This document shows, one piece after another, positions 1 through 8,862 of a DNA stretch of 64,000 nt. The notes below the pieces were generated by a model. The model was not told the origin of the DNA, did not search any database, and worked only from the letters and a program-made list of their open reading frames with translations. Location of the stretch: the NCBI GenBank assembly GCA_934148535.1, contig CAKPDF010000005.1, forward strand, positions 1 to 64,000. Direction: 5' to 3'. How positions within the stretch are numbered: position 1 is the stretch's first letter; the number at the start of each line of letters is the position of its first letter. Source of the DNA: an uncultured Bacilli bacterium. GTDB taxonomy: Bacteria; Bacillota_I; Bacilli_A; RF39; UBA660. Position numbers and translations under genes: made by a program.

Positions 1-445
1 ATAGAATTATTACTTATCTAATTAAATTATATATAGGGTAGGAACTATCCGAGTTTATGTCTCTTTACATTAATAATGGTATTATTAAATGGAGAAAATT
101 CTAATAGTGATATTAGAAGCATGCGATTTTAAATCGTGTGAGGTTCACTTATTGTAAAGTTTATGATAGTTCAAAATGATACTTATAGCGTTTAAAAATA
201 TATTTATAATCTATATGTAATTATTTTCAATATGGGATAATAACTATGATAATTTGCGAATGTTATTTGGTTAGATGGATTGTTAAGCGATTCATAAGGA
301 CTGAAATCATTGATTTTTAATTATTTAAAAATAAATTACTAACTGATATAAGTATATTATGTATAATAAAAAATTATAAATACAGTGACATTTACAGTGA
401 CATTTGTGATATACTTATGTTATATGTGGAGTGGGAGCGATATAA
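1..445. other. Non-coding stretch upstream of fic
   Basis: I see no convincing reading frame here. A short inverted repeat with core CGATTT-T-AAATCG lies at about 120-140. A 12-bp tandem repeat lies at 381-404, just before the Fic gene. The rest is AT-rich without a recognisable RNA gene. Confidence 0.5.
381..404. repeat. 12-bp tandem direct repeat, two copies
   Basis: The unit TACAGTGACATT occurs twice in immediate succession, 40-65 bp before the Fic start codon. Its position suits a regulator-binding site or a chance duplication; the sequence alone does not decide. Confidence 0.7.
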
Positions 446-1414
446 ATGAATTCATTTGATGAAATTAAACCAATATATTATATTGATGAAGAGATGAATA
501 ATATATTAAGTGATATAAATAAAAAACTTAAAAATATAAATGTTAATGATAAGCAAAAAAGAAAATATATGATTTCAAAATCTAAGATAAGATCAATTCA
601 TTCTTCACTTGCAATTGAGGCAAATTCACTATCTTTATTTGATGTAGAAAATATATCAAATAATAAACAAGTATTTGGCAAAAAAGATGAGGTACAAGAA
701 GTTAAAAATGCTATCGAAGCATATAACTATATAAATTATTATAATTATAAAAGTGAAAACGATTTATTAAAAGTACATCAACTATTGATGAAATATTTTG
801 ATGAAGATAATGGTAATTATAGGAATCATGGAGAAGGAGTTAAAAGAAAAGATGAAATAATATACATGGCACCTGAATCTATTTTAGTTCCGTCTTTAAT
901 GAGAAGTCTATTTGAATATATAAATAATAGTGATTTAAATATTATTATTTTATCTGCGATTTTTCATTATTACTTTGTTACTATTCATCCTTTTTCAGAT
1001 GGAAATGGGAGATGTGCAAGATTTTGGGTAACGTTAATGTTAATAAATTATGATAAAAGTTTTGAATTTATCCCATTAGAAGAAGAGATATATTTAAATC
1101 AAGAAAAATATTATTCATCAATAGCAGAATGTCATAATAATGGGAATGCAAATGTTTTTATAAAATTTATTTTAGAAACAATTAATTCATCAATAGATAA
1201 ATTAATTAAAAATAGTAATTTTGTTCTTAATGATATTCAAAATAAAATTATAGAATTAATTACAAATAATAATAAAATAACACAAAATGAAATAGCTAAT
1301 ATAACTAGTGTTAATGTAAGAACGATTAAAAGAAACTTTAAAGTATTAATAGATAATTTGGTAATTGAAAGAATAGGTTCTGACAAAACGGGATATTGGC
1401 AGATAATAAAATAA
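446..1414 (+). CDS. Fic family protein with C-terminal winged helix
   Basis: Fic enzymes transfer AMP or a related moiety from a nucleotide to a target hydroxyl. The core motif HPFSDGNGRCAR is at residues 181-192, with catalytic His181. Before the Fic core, Ser54 to Glu58 (SLAIEAN) matches the class II auto-inhibitory motif [S/T]xxxE[G/N], except that Ala follows the Glu. The last 60 residues or so look like a helix-turn-helix (TQNEIANITSVNVRTIKRNF) with a wing, so the protein may bind DNA or self-regulate. The ATG at 446 follows a GGGAG site. No antitoxin ORF lies beside it; it is a single-gene unit. Target unknown. Confidence 0.9.
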   Translation: MNSFDEIKPIYYIDEEMNNILSDINKKLKNINVNDKQKRKYMISKSKIRSIHSSLAIEANSLSLFDVENISNNKQVFGKKDEVQEVKNAIEAYNYINYYNYKSENDLLKVHQLLMKYFDEDNGNYRNHGEGVKRKDEIIYMAPESILVPSLMRSLFEYINNSDLNIIILSAIFHYYFVTIHPFSDGNGRCARFWVTLMLINYDKSFEFIPLEEEIYLNQEKYYSSIAECHNNGNANVFIKFILETINSSIDKLIKNSNFVLNDIQNKIIELITNNNKITQNEIANITSVNVRTIKRNFKVLIDNLVIERIGSDKTGYWQIIK

Positions 1415-1549
1415 AAAATATTATATTTCTTCATAAGGGTTTATAAAATAATGAGAAAAGGTGTTAATAAAATTTAAGTGTTGGATATAAATTGAAAATT
1501 TTGGATTATTTTTGAATGCATATACAAGATTATATGTTATAATTGTGAT

Positions 1550-1837
1550 TTGTTAAATGTATTAGAAAATATGCTTAGCAAAGTCAGAAAAAATTAAAAA
1601 ATATAATGAAAGAAATTTAAGATATATGTGGCAATTTTATGTAATGATAGAAAATATAATTTGGAACACACTGTGTTCCAAATTGGGTTGAAGTCATTAT
1701 TGTGAGCTTTATCGTTATTGAATAATAATGAATTAAATGATACTGATAGAAAAAATTACATTTAATGTAATTACATTAACTAATGAGAAACAATGAATAT
1801 AATAGAAAAATCTATTAATTAAATGATTCTATTTTTT
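1550..1837 (+). ncRNA. Candidate small RNA, unknown family
   Basis: A TGTTATAAT extended -10 at 1535-1543 is followed about 260 nt later by AATAGAA (1801-1807) pairing with TTCTATT (1827-1833) and a run of T. Nothing in between encodes a plausible protein. This is inferred from signals only and I do not recognise a family. Confidence 0.25.
1658..1684. promoter_or_regulatory. Perfect 13-bp inverted repeat, 1-nt centre
   Basis: The left arm AATTTGGAACACA (1658-1670) is the exact reverse complement of the right arm (1672-1684). There is no T tract, so it is not a classical terminator. It resembles a dimeric repressor operator or the end of a small mobile element. Confidence 0.55.
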
Positions 1838-1854
1838 CTTTTAATAAAAGATGA

Positions 1855-1860
1855 TATAAT
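1855..1860 (+). promoter_or_regulatory. -10 element upstream of the polysaccharide deacetylase gene
   Basis: TATAAT preceded by TGA (extended -10) lies 48 nt before the ATG at 1908. No clear -35 is needed for this promoter class. Confidence 0.5.
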
Positions 1861-1907
1861 GATGGTATATAAATCAAATAATAATTGATAATAGTAGTGG
1901 TGATGTT

Positions 1908-3137
1908 ATGAGTAAAAAGAAAGTTAAATATAAGAAATGGTTTAAGATATTAATATTTATTGTTATTTTAATTCTTGCTTTTGTAATATTTTTATTATTT
2001 AGAAATAATAAAGTTGTTGAAAAAGATAAAGAAATAAATATAATTGGTATGGATTATAAAGAGGCTTTAGATTATTATGATACCAAAAATATAAAAGTTT
2101 CAGTTAAATATGAGTATAATGATAGTGTATTGAAAGATAAGGTAATTAGTTATGATGAAAAAAATAAAACATTAGTTGTTTCTTTGGGAAAGATTACAAA
2201 AGAAGTATATGAAGAAAATAAAGTTAATGAGTTAGGAAATGTACCTATTATGATGTATCATGGTATTGTTAATAAGAAAAGTAGTGATACAGAGTATATT
2301 GGTGGTAATGTAGATAAAGATGGTTATAATAGAACTAGTGAGGCTTTTAGAAGTGATTTGGAATTTTATTACAATAATGGATATAGAATGATAAGACTTA
2401 ATGATTATGTTGATGGTAATATTGCTGTAGAATTAGGAAAAAGTCCTATTATACTTACTTTTGATGATGGTAATGAAAATAATTTTAAGGTACTTGGTAG
2501 AAATTCTGATGGTAGTTTAATAATTGATCCTGAATGCGCTGTTGGAATATTAGAGGAATTTAAGAAGAAATATCCTGATTTTGGGGTAACTGCTACTTTC
2601 TTTGTTAATAGTGGTATTTTTAATCAGAGTGAATACAATGAGGATATTTTGAAATGGTTAGTTAATAACGGTTATGATGTTGGTAATCATACTATGACAC
2701 ATGTTAATTTTACTAAGGCAACTAGTGAAGAAAGTATTAAAGAGGTTGGAGGAGTTTATCAAATATTAGAAGGTATTATACCTTCAAAATATGTTAATAT
2801 TGTAGCACTTCCTTTTGGTTCTCCTTATAAGAAGGAACATCCTAATTATCCATATATTATCGATGGTGAATATAATGGTATTAAATATCATACTAAGGCT
2901 AGTTTAAGAGTTGGTTGGGAAGCTGAAGTTTCTTGTTTTAGTAATAATTTTGATCCGTCATTTTTAAAAAGGATTAGAGCATATGATAATAATGGAAAAG
3001 ATTTTGATATTGAGATGAATTTTAAGTTACTTGAAAGTAGTAAATATATATCAGATGGTAATATAGATACTATTGTTATAAAAGATGGGGATAAGGATAA
3101 AGTTAATAGTAGTGATAAAAAAGTTATTACATATTGA
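1908..3137 (+). CDS. Membrane-anchored polysaccharide (peptidoglycan) deacetylase, CE4/NodB type
   Basis: The protein would remove N-acetyl groups from a wall polysaccharide at the outer face of the membrane. It has a cytoplasmic basic start, one membrane segment (about residues 13-31), a PASTA-like module (about 43-95, beginning IIGMDYKEAL) and a NodB catalytic domain. Metal and catalytic residues are visible: the YHG motif near residue 117, TFDDG with Asp186/Asp187, and the HTMTH pair His261/His265. The PASTA-like module may bind peptidoglycan. The gene stands alone and ends in a UGA codon. Confidence 0.85.
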   Translation: MSKKKVKYKKWFKILIFIVILILAFVIFLLFRNNKVVEKDKEINIIGMDYKEALDYYDTKNIKVSVKYEYNDSVLKDKVISYDEKNKTLVVSLGKITKEVYEENKVNELGNVPIMMYHGIVNKKSSDTEYIGGNVDKDGYNRTSEAFRSDLEFYYNNGYRMIRLNDYVDGNIAVELGKSPIILTFDDGNENNFKVLGRNSDGSLIIDPECAVGILEEFKKKYPDFGVTATFFVNSGIFNQSEYNEDILKWLVNNGYDVGNHTMTHVNFTKATSEESIKEVGGVYQILEGIIPSKYVNIVALPFGSPYKKEHPNYPYIIDGEYNGIKYHTKASLRVGWEAEVSCFSNNFDPSFLKRIRAYDNNGKDFDIEMNFKLLESSKYISDGNIDTIVIKDGDKDKVNSSDKKVITY

Positions 3138-3440
3138 TAATCTTATATTAATTTAATTAAAATTAGATATGAGATTATTAATGATACTTATAATATAATT
3201 GTTAGTTAAAAAATATAATTTACAAATAACCGAATTGATAACTCTTAGTTAAAAAATATAGTATTTAATGTATTTTTATAATTTATGAATAGTTGCGAAT
3301 ATTTATAATTGTTGGTAATATAGCCTTTAGTGTAGTAAATAGGGGCTTTTTTTTAAAATAATTAATGCTAAAATTAAAATCTAGTGTATTAAAATATAGA
3401 AAAGTATGATATTATTGTATTTAGTTAGGTGGTAGATAGA
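3138..3440. other. Gap between deacetylase gene and polA
   Basis: It holds an 11-bp hairpin (3138-3148 with 3167-3177), two copies of a TTAGTTAAAAAATATA sequence about 45 bp apart, and a terminator-like hairpin at 3322-3354. No ORF is supported. Confidence 0.5.
3322..3354 (+). terminator. Rho-independent terminator upstream of polA
   Basis: AGCC (3322-3325) pairs with GGCT (3344-3347) in an imperfect stem followed by eight T. It lies 185 nt beyond the deacetylase stop, so it ends either that mRNA or a separate short transcript. Confidence 0.55.
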
Positions 3441-5999
3441 ATGCAGAAAGTTATTTTAGTAGATGGTAATAATTTATTGTTTAGAAGTTATTATGCTACT
3501 GCATATACTGGTAATATTATGAGAAATAGTAAGGGATTTCCTACTAATGGATTATTTGGATTTGTTAATATGATGAATAAGATTATAACAGAAGAAGATC
3601 CTAAGTATATTGTTGTAGCATTTGATATTGGTAAGACTTTTAGACATCTTAAATATGATGCTTATAAGGGAGGAAGGGCTGAAACTCCTGACGATTTAAA
3701 GGCTCAATTTCCGGTTGCTAAAAAAATATTAGATGCTATGGGAATTAAATATATTGAAAAAGAGGGATATGAAGCAGATGATATTATTGGAACTTTTGCT
3801 AGAATGGTAGATGAAAATGATGATTATAATGCTTTAATAGTTAGTAGTGATAAAGATTTATTGCAATTAATTAGTGATGAGGTTTCTGTTAAGTTATTAA
3901 AGACTAAAGATTATATTATGATGACTCCTCTTAGTTTTTATGATGTATATGGTATAGAACCTATTAGAATGATTGATTTAAAGAGTTTAATGGGTGATGC
4001 TTCTGATAATATTCCTGGAGTTAAAGGAATAGGTGAAAAGACTGCTTTAAAATTATTACAACAATATGGTACTTTAGAGGGTGTATATGAAAATTTATCT
4101 TCTATAAGTGGTGCTTTACATAATAAGTTAGTAGAGGGTAGGGAAAGTGCATTCATGAGTAAGGAAATGGTTACTATTGATAAGCATGTTCCTATTGTAG
4201 AGACTTTTGATGATGTTATATATAAGGGTAGTGATAATAATAAGTTGATAGATTTATATCAAGAATTAGAATTTCATTCATTTTTAAAAGGATTAAATAC
4301 TTCTAATAAGGAGAGTGATGTTACTACTGTAGTGATATCTGAGAAAAAGAAATTTAGTGGTAATATAGCGTTATGGTTGGAGATTGATAGTGAAAATTAT
4401 CATGATTTATCTATAGTATCATTAAGTGTATATGATGGAGATAAATCTTATTATATAGAGAAAGATAATATAGATTTTTCAATGTTTAGAGATTGTAATA
4501 TATATACATATGATGCTAAAAAGTTAAAATATATTTTACTTAGTATGGGTGATGATTATTCATATAATATATGTGAAGATGTTATGATTATGGCATATTT
4601 ACTTAATTATAATGTTAAAGATGATATTGCTTTTTTAGCGGCAGATAAGGGTGTTAATATATTATATTATGATAAAAAGAAGAAGTACTCTTTTGAGATG
4701 TTAATTGATAATTGTGGTAAGAAGGCTAAATTTATATATGATATAGTTTCAGAGTTTAGAGGTAATATAAAAAAAGAAGAGATGGAGGGTTTATATTATG
4801 ATGTAGAACTTCCTTTGACTTTTGTTTTGGCTAGAATGGAATATACTGGTATTAATTGTGATAAGGCTGTTTTAAGTAGTATGGGTAAGGATATAACTTC
4901 TAGAATAGATATTGTTAGTAAGGAAATATATGATATAGCGGGATGTGAGTTTAATATAAATAGTCCTAAACAATTAGGTGATATTTTATTTGAGACTTTG
5001 GAACTTCCTTATGGTAAGAAAAATAAAAAGGGTAGTTATTCTACGGATGCTACGGTTTTATCTAAGTTAGTAGGATATCCTATTGTTGATAAGGTATTAG
5101 AGTATAGAATGCTTACTAAGTTATATAGTACTTATATAGAGGGACTTATTTCTTGTATTCATGAGGATGGAAAGATACATACTATTTTTACTCAGACTTT
5201 AACTAGAACTGGTAGATTATCTTCTATTAATCCTAATTTACAGAATATTCCAGTTCGAAATGAGTATGGTAAGCTTATTAGGAAGGCTTTTAAACCTGAT
5301 GCTGGTGCTCAAATTATGAGTTGTGATTATTCTCAGATAGAACTTAGAATGTTTGCTAGTTTAGCTAAAGAGGAGAAGATGATTAATGCTTTTAAAAATG
5401 GAATAGATATTCATACTAAGACTGCTAGTGATGTTTTTGGAGTTCCGATAGAGAGTGTTACTAAAGAGGAAAGAAGAAGGGCTAAGGCTGTTAATTTTGG
5501 TATTATATATGGTATTAGTAGTTATGGTCTTGCTACTGATTTAGGTATTAGACCTAAGGAGGCTAAAGAGTTTATTGATAGTTATTTTGCTACTTATCCT
5601 GGGGTGCATGAATATATGGAAAAAGAGGTAAGTGATGCTAAGGATAGGGGATATGTTAGAACTATTATGAATAGGAAAAGGGTTATTGATGAGTTATATA
5701 ATTCTAATTATATGATTAGAAGTATGGGAGAGAGAATGGCTATGAATACTCCTATTCAGGGTAGTAGTGCTGATATTTTAAAGAAGGCTATGGTTGATAT
5801 AGATAAGAGATTTAAGATGGAAAATATCCGTAGTAAGATGTTACTTCAGGTACATGATGAACTTATTTTTAATGTTTATGATGATGAGAGAGATAAGGTT
5901 GTTAATATTGTTAAAGAACTTATGGAAAATGTTTATAATTTAGATGTCCCTTTGGAGGTATCAGTAGATTTTGGTAATGATTGGTATGATGCTAAGTAA
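3441..5999 (+). CDS. polA: DNA polymerase I
   Basis: It fills repair and Okazaki gaps. The N-terminal 5'-nuclease (about residues 1-285) starts with VILVDGNNLLFRSYYAT. The polymerase domain carries motif A (DYSQIELR, Asp629), motif B (RRAKAVNFGIIYG) and motif C (VHDE, His805-Glu807). The middle 3'-5' exonuclease domain is present in outline: TYDAKK and CEDVMIMAYLL could supply two metal-binding Asp, but the first DxE pair reads ExD (LEIDSE), so proofreading is doubtful. I chose the ATG at 3441 because AGGTGG (3427-3432) sits before it; a GTG at 3429 lies inside that site. Confidence 0.95.
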   Translation: MQKVILVDGNNLLFRSYYATAYTGNIMRNSKGFPTNGLFGFVNMMNKIITEEDPKYIVVAFDIGKTFRHLKYDAYKGGRAETPDDLKAQFPVAKKILDAMGIKYIEKEGYEADDIIGTFARMVDENDDYNALIVSSDKDLLQLISDEVSVKLLKTKDYIMMTPLSFYDVYGIEPIRMIDLKSLMGDASDNIPGVKGIGEKTALKLLQQYGTLEGVYENLSSISGALHNKLVEGRESAFMSKEMVTIDKHVPIVETFDDVIYKGSDNNKLIDLYQELEFHSFLKGLNTSNKESDVTTVVISEKKKFSGNIALWLEIDSENYHDLSIVSLSVYDGDKSYYIEKDNIDFSMFRDCNIYTYDAKKLKYILLSMGDDYSYNICEDVMIMAYLLNYNVKDDIAFLAADKGVNILYYDKKKKYSFEMLIDNCGKKAKFIYDIVSEFRGNIKKEEMEGLYYDVELPLTFVLARMEYTGINCDKAVLSSMGKDITSRIDIVSKEIYDIAGCEFNINSPKQLGDILFETLELPYGKKNKKGSYSTDATVLSKLVGYPIVDKVLEYRMLTKLYSTYIEGLISCIHEDGKIHTIFTQTLTRTGRLSSINPNLQNIPVRNEYGKLIRKAFKPDAGAQIMSCDYSQIELRMFASLAKEEKMINAFKNGIDIHTKTASDVFGVPIESVTKEERRRAKAVNFGIIYGISSYGLATDLGIRPKEAKEFIDSYFATYPGVHEYMEKEVSDAKDRGYVRTIMNRKRVIDELYNSNYMIRSMGERMAMNTPIQGSSADILKKAMVDIDKRFKMENIRSKMLLQVHDELIFNVYDDERDKVVNIVKELMENVYNLDVPLEVSVDFGNDWYDAK

Positions 6000-6002
6000 G
6001 AG

Positions 6003-6031
6003 AAGAAAGATTAATTTTTTCTTTTTTTTTA
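6003..6031 (+). terminator. Terminator after polA
   Basis: AAGAAA pairs with TTTCTT and is followed by eight T. The stem is weak and AT-only. Confidence 0.5.
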
Positions 6032-6125
6032 TAATACATAATATATATTTGTGATATTTTAAAAAAATATAGTTTTTTTAGTTATTATTTGATATAATTT
6101 TATTAGTAGAATATTGAGGTGTGTT

Positions 6126-6986
6126 ATGAAAAATAAAGTTGATATTGTATTAATTAAGAGTATGTTTGTTAATATATTATTGGTTATATTTAAGATAATT
6201 GTTGGAATTATTGGTAAATCTCAGGCGATGATTGCTGATGGTATTAATTCTGTTAGTGATTTAACTACTGATTTTATAGCAATATTTGGAAATCATATGA
6301 GTAATAAACCTGCTAGTGATAAACATCCTTTTGGATATGGCCAAATTGAGTATTTAACTAGTTTATTAGTTGGGATTTTTGTTTTAATTATGGGAATATG
6401 TTTGGTAGTACAGGCTGTTACTAGTGATATATCTATACCTAGTACTATAGTTTTAGTTGTTAGTATAGTTGTATTTATTTTTAAGTATTCTTTTTCTTAT
6501 TATTTATTAAAAAAAGGAGAAGAGTATCAGAATAGTATTTTAATAGCATCTGGTATTGAGTCTAAGATGGCTGCTATGACTACTTTATTTGTTATTATTG
6601 CTTATATATTTTCTAGGTTAGGGCCTTATGCTTCTATATATTATTATTCTGATAATGTTTGCACTTTTGTAATTGGATTTTATGTTATATATGTTAGTTT
6701 TGGTATTATTAGGGATAATGTTATAGATGTTATTGGTACTAATTGTGATAATGAATATATAGATAAAATAAAAAAGAGGGTATTATCTTATGAAGAGGTA
6801 ATGGATGTTAAAGATATTAATTTACTTAAATATGGTAGTTATTATAGTGCTGATATAGAGATTGTATGTAAAAAGAGTATGAGATTATCTGATATTGATG
6901 TTTTGGTTAAGAAAATTAAGAAAAGATTATGCAATAAAAGAAATAGAATTAAATATATTAAAGTTAGTGTTGTACCTAGTGAGTAA
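6126..6986 (+). CDS. Cation diffusion facilitator family membrane protein
   Basis: CDF proteins export divalent metals (Zn, Mn, Fe) by proton antiport. Several membrane segments lie in the first two thirds and a small cytoplasmic domain of about 80 residues at the end. The family hallmarks DGINSVSDL (TM2) and HPFGYGQIEYL (loop) are clear. The TM5 metal site usually has Asp/His four residues apart; here the segment reads IESKMAAMTT and lacks that pair, so metal specificity or activity may differ. The ATG at 6126 follows GAGGTG; upstream TTG at 6114 is part of the leader. Sits between polA and mutM, which are adjacent in many Bacillota. Confidence 0.85.
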   Translation: MKNKVDIVLIKSMFVNILLVIFKIIVGIIGKSQAMIADGINSVSDLTTDFIAIFGNHMSNKPASDKHPFGYGQIEYLTSLLVGIFVLIMGICLVVQAVTSDISIPSTIVLVVSIVVFIFKYSFSYYLLKKGEEYQNSILIASGIESKMAAMTTLFVIIAYIFSRLGPYASIYYYSDNVCTFVIGFYVIYVSFGIIRDNVIDVIGTNCDNEYIDKIKKRVLSYEEVMDVKDINLLKYGSYYSADIEIVCKKSMRLSDIDVLVKKIKKRLCNKRNRIKYIKVSVVPSE

Positions 6987-7022
6987 AAAATAAGTTATTT
7001 ATATATGAATAATTTATTTTTT
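6986..7022 (+). terminator. Terminator after the CDF gene
   Basis: A 14-bp AT-rich stem (6986-6999 with 7008-7021, one G-T wobble) ends in a T run directly after the stop codon. Confidence 0.7.
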
Positions 7023-7039
7023 AATTTAATTTTATTTTT

Positions 7040-7096
7040 GTACTTGGTACAGCGCTTCTATATATTTTAATTGGCGCTGATGGGCAAATAAGGTAC
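7040..7096. promoter_or_regulatory. Possible structured element upstream of the mutM promoter
   Basis: CAGCGC (7050-7055) pairs with GCGCTG (7074-7079), and GTAC at 7040-7043 can pair with GTAC at 7093-7096. The segment is noticeably richer in G+C than its surroundings. It lies upstream of the mutM -10 box, so it is not a mutM leader unless another promoter is used. No known riboswitch class is recognised. Confidence 0.3.
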
Positions 7097-7119
7097 TGGT
7101 ATATATATTAAATTTATGC

Positions 7120-7125
7120 TATAAT
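7120..7125 (+). promoter_or_regulatory. mutM -10 element
   Basis: TGCTATAAT (extended -10) ends 24 nt before the mutM start codon, giving a very short leader. Confidence 0.55.
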
Positions 7126-7149
7126 TACTTGGAAGCGAGTGTGATAGAT

Positions 7150-7974
7150 ATGCCAGAATTACCTGAGGTAGAGACTGTTAGAAGAAGTCTTAAGTTGAAA
7201 TTAATAGATAGAAAAATTTTATATTGTGATGTATATTATGATAATATTATAGAATATCCTAGTGTTATGAAATTTAAAAAGAATATTGTTTCTCAAACTT
7301 TTAGGGATATAAAGAGATATGGTAAGTGGTTAGAATTTATTCTTGATGATTATGTATTGTTTTGTCATTTGAGGATGGAAGGAAAATTTTTCTTTAAGGA
7401 TAAGGATACTGTTAGAGATAAGCATGAACATGTTATATTTGGTCTTGATAATGGTATACAATTTAGATATATGGATGTTAGAAAATTTGGAAAGATGGAA
7501 CTTATAAGGAAAGAAGATATTGATAAGATGGGACCTTTGATTAAGATAGGTCTTGAGCCTTGGGATGATAGGTTAGATGCTAATTATTTAAGGGATAAAT
7601 TTAAAAATAAGAGATTACCTATTAAAAGTGCTATAATGGATCAGAGTATTATTGCGGGAATAGGTAATATATATGCTAATGAAATATTATATGCAAGTTT
7701 AATTAATCCTTATAAGAGTGCTAATGATGTAAGTATTTTTGAATTAAATAGCATTATAGAAAATACTAAAAAAATATTAGAAAGTTCTATAGAGAAGGGT
7801 GGTTCTACTATTCATAGTTATACTTCAGTTGATGGGGTTACTGGGCTATTTCAGAATGAGTTAAAGGTTCATATGAGAGATGGTCAACCTTGTTATAGGT
7901 GTGGAAGTATTATAGAGAAAGATTTTATAGGTGGTAGAAGTGTTTACTATTGTCCTAAGTGTCAAAATAAGTAA
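7150..7974 (+). CDS. mutM: Formamidopyrimidine-DNA glycosylase
   Basis: It removes oxidised purines (8-oxoguanine, Fapy) from DNA and nicks the strand. The mature N-terminus PELPEVETVRR, with the catalytic Pro and Glu right after Met, fixes the start at 7150 rather than the TTG at 7129. The conserved HLRMEGKF loop supplies the catalytic Lys. The C-terminal zinc finger is complete (CYRCG ... CPKC). Length of 274 residues is usual for the family. Confidence 0.96.
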   Translation: MPELPEVETVRRSLKLKLIDRKILYCDVYYDNIIEYPSVMKFKKNIVSQTFRDIKRYGKWLEFILDDYVLFCHLRMEGKFFFKDKDTVRDKHEHVIFGLDNGIQFRYMDVRKFGKMELIRKEDIDKMGPLIKIGLEPWDDRLDANYLRDKFKNKRLPIKSAIMDQSIIAGIGNIYANEILYASLINPYKSANDVSIFELNSIIENTKKILESSIEKGGSTIHSYTSVDGVTGLFQNELKVHMRDGQPCYRCGSIIEKDFIGGRSVYYCPKCQNK

Positions 7975-8027
7975 AAATATATGTGTAAAGTTATAATTTT
8001 GATATTTATTAAAATATTAAAAAATGT

Positions 8028-8033
8028 TATAAT
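8028..8033 (+). promoter_or_regulatory. -10 element before the 8059 gene
   Basis: TGTTATAAT (extended -10) lies 26 nt upstream of the ATG at 8059. Confidence 0.5.
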
Positions 8034-8058
8034 ATTAGATGTTGTGAGGGTGGTATAG

Positions 8059-8862
8059 ATGAATGATTATCGTGTTGTAGATATGAGTAATAGTAAATAT
8101 ATAATAAAGGGTATTACTTTAGGAAATAAGGTTAATTCTTATTTTTATATGGATAAGGGTACTTTAATTAATAAAATTATTATTACTGATAAAGATATGT
8201 CTTCTATAAATTCTTCTGAGTTAGTATTTTGTATTAAGGGATTAGATAATAATTATTTAGAGCATATGATTAATAGTTTTTGTAGTGTTTTAGCTAATTT
8301 AAATATTACTTGTCCTAATTACTTTATGGATATTAAGGATATAAATACATATAATAATCTTAGGGAAATTTTGGTTAAGTTAGGAAAATTAACAACTAAA
8401 GATGAGGTTAAAGAAAAAGTAGAAAAAGAAATTAAGATAGAGGAAATAAGGGAGACTAAAAGAGAAGAAACTCCTGATATTTTAAATAAAGAAGAATTTA
8501 AAAAACAAGAAATAAATAACTTAAAAGAAGAAAATAAAACTTTAGAAAAGAAGAAAGATGATTTTGAGAATTTTCTTGGTAAGCCTAGTGAAAATCCTTT
8601 AGAGAAGAAAGAAACTAGAGTTATAGAAGAAGCTAAAACTTTTCAAAGAGAGATACCTAAAGGTGGTATTAGAGAAAGAGAATTAAAGAAAAAACAGACT
8701 ATAAAATATGATGAAACTGCTATGGATATGGATATGTTTGATGATAATGATAGATATTTAATTAATAATGATAAAGATGGAAAGAGTAAGGTTGTAATTG
8801 TTTTGTTAGTATTATCTATTTTGTTAATAATTGGTTCTGTTATTATGTTTATATTGAGATAA
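8059..8862 (+). CDS. Tail-anchored protein of unknown function
   Basis: I do not recognise this family. The first 125 residues look globular and cytoplasmic. Residues of about 130-215 are a Lys/Glu-rich, probably coiled or disordered linker. A single membrane segment (about 245-265, VVIVLLVLSILLIIGSVIMF) ends the protein, so it is probably a tail-anchored cytoplasmic protein. The ATG follows GAGGGTGG. It precedes gpsB but has its own promoter and terminator, so it is a single-gene unit. A role in envelope or division is only suggested by the neighbour. Confidence 0.75.
   Translation: MNDYRVVDMSNSKYIIKGITLGNKVNSYFYMDKGTLINKIIITDKDMSSINSSELVFCIKGLDNNYLEHMINSFCSVLANLNITCPNYFMDIKDINTYNNLREILVKLGKLTTKDEVKEKVEKEIKIEEIRETKREETPDILNKEEFKKQEINNLKEENKTLEKKKDDFENFLGKPSENPLEKKETRVIEEAKTFQREIPKGGIRERELKKKQTIKYDETAMDMDMFDDNDRYLINNDKDGKSKVVIVLLVLSILLIIGSVIMFILR

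Larger units (their letters stand above)
1415..1907. other. 493-nt gap holding a promoter, a perfect palindrome and an orphan terminator
   Basis: No real ORF is visible. Within the gap are an extended -10 promoter (TGTTATAAT, TATAAT at 1538-1543), a 27-bp perfect inverted repeat (1658-1684), a hairpin with a T-rich tail (1801-1837) and a second -10 (TATAAT 1855-1860) that probably serves the next gene. Together these could delimit a small RNA of roughly 290 nt. Confidence 0.5.

Noticed and set aside
1237..1434. A 65-codon minus-strand frame over the end of the Fic gene
   Set aside because: Hydrophobic shadow of an A-rich coding region; Fic on the plus strand is certain.
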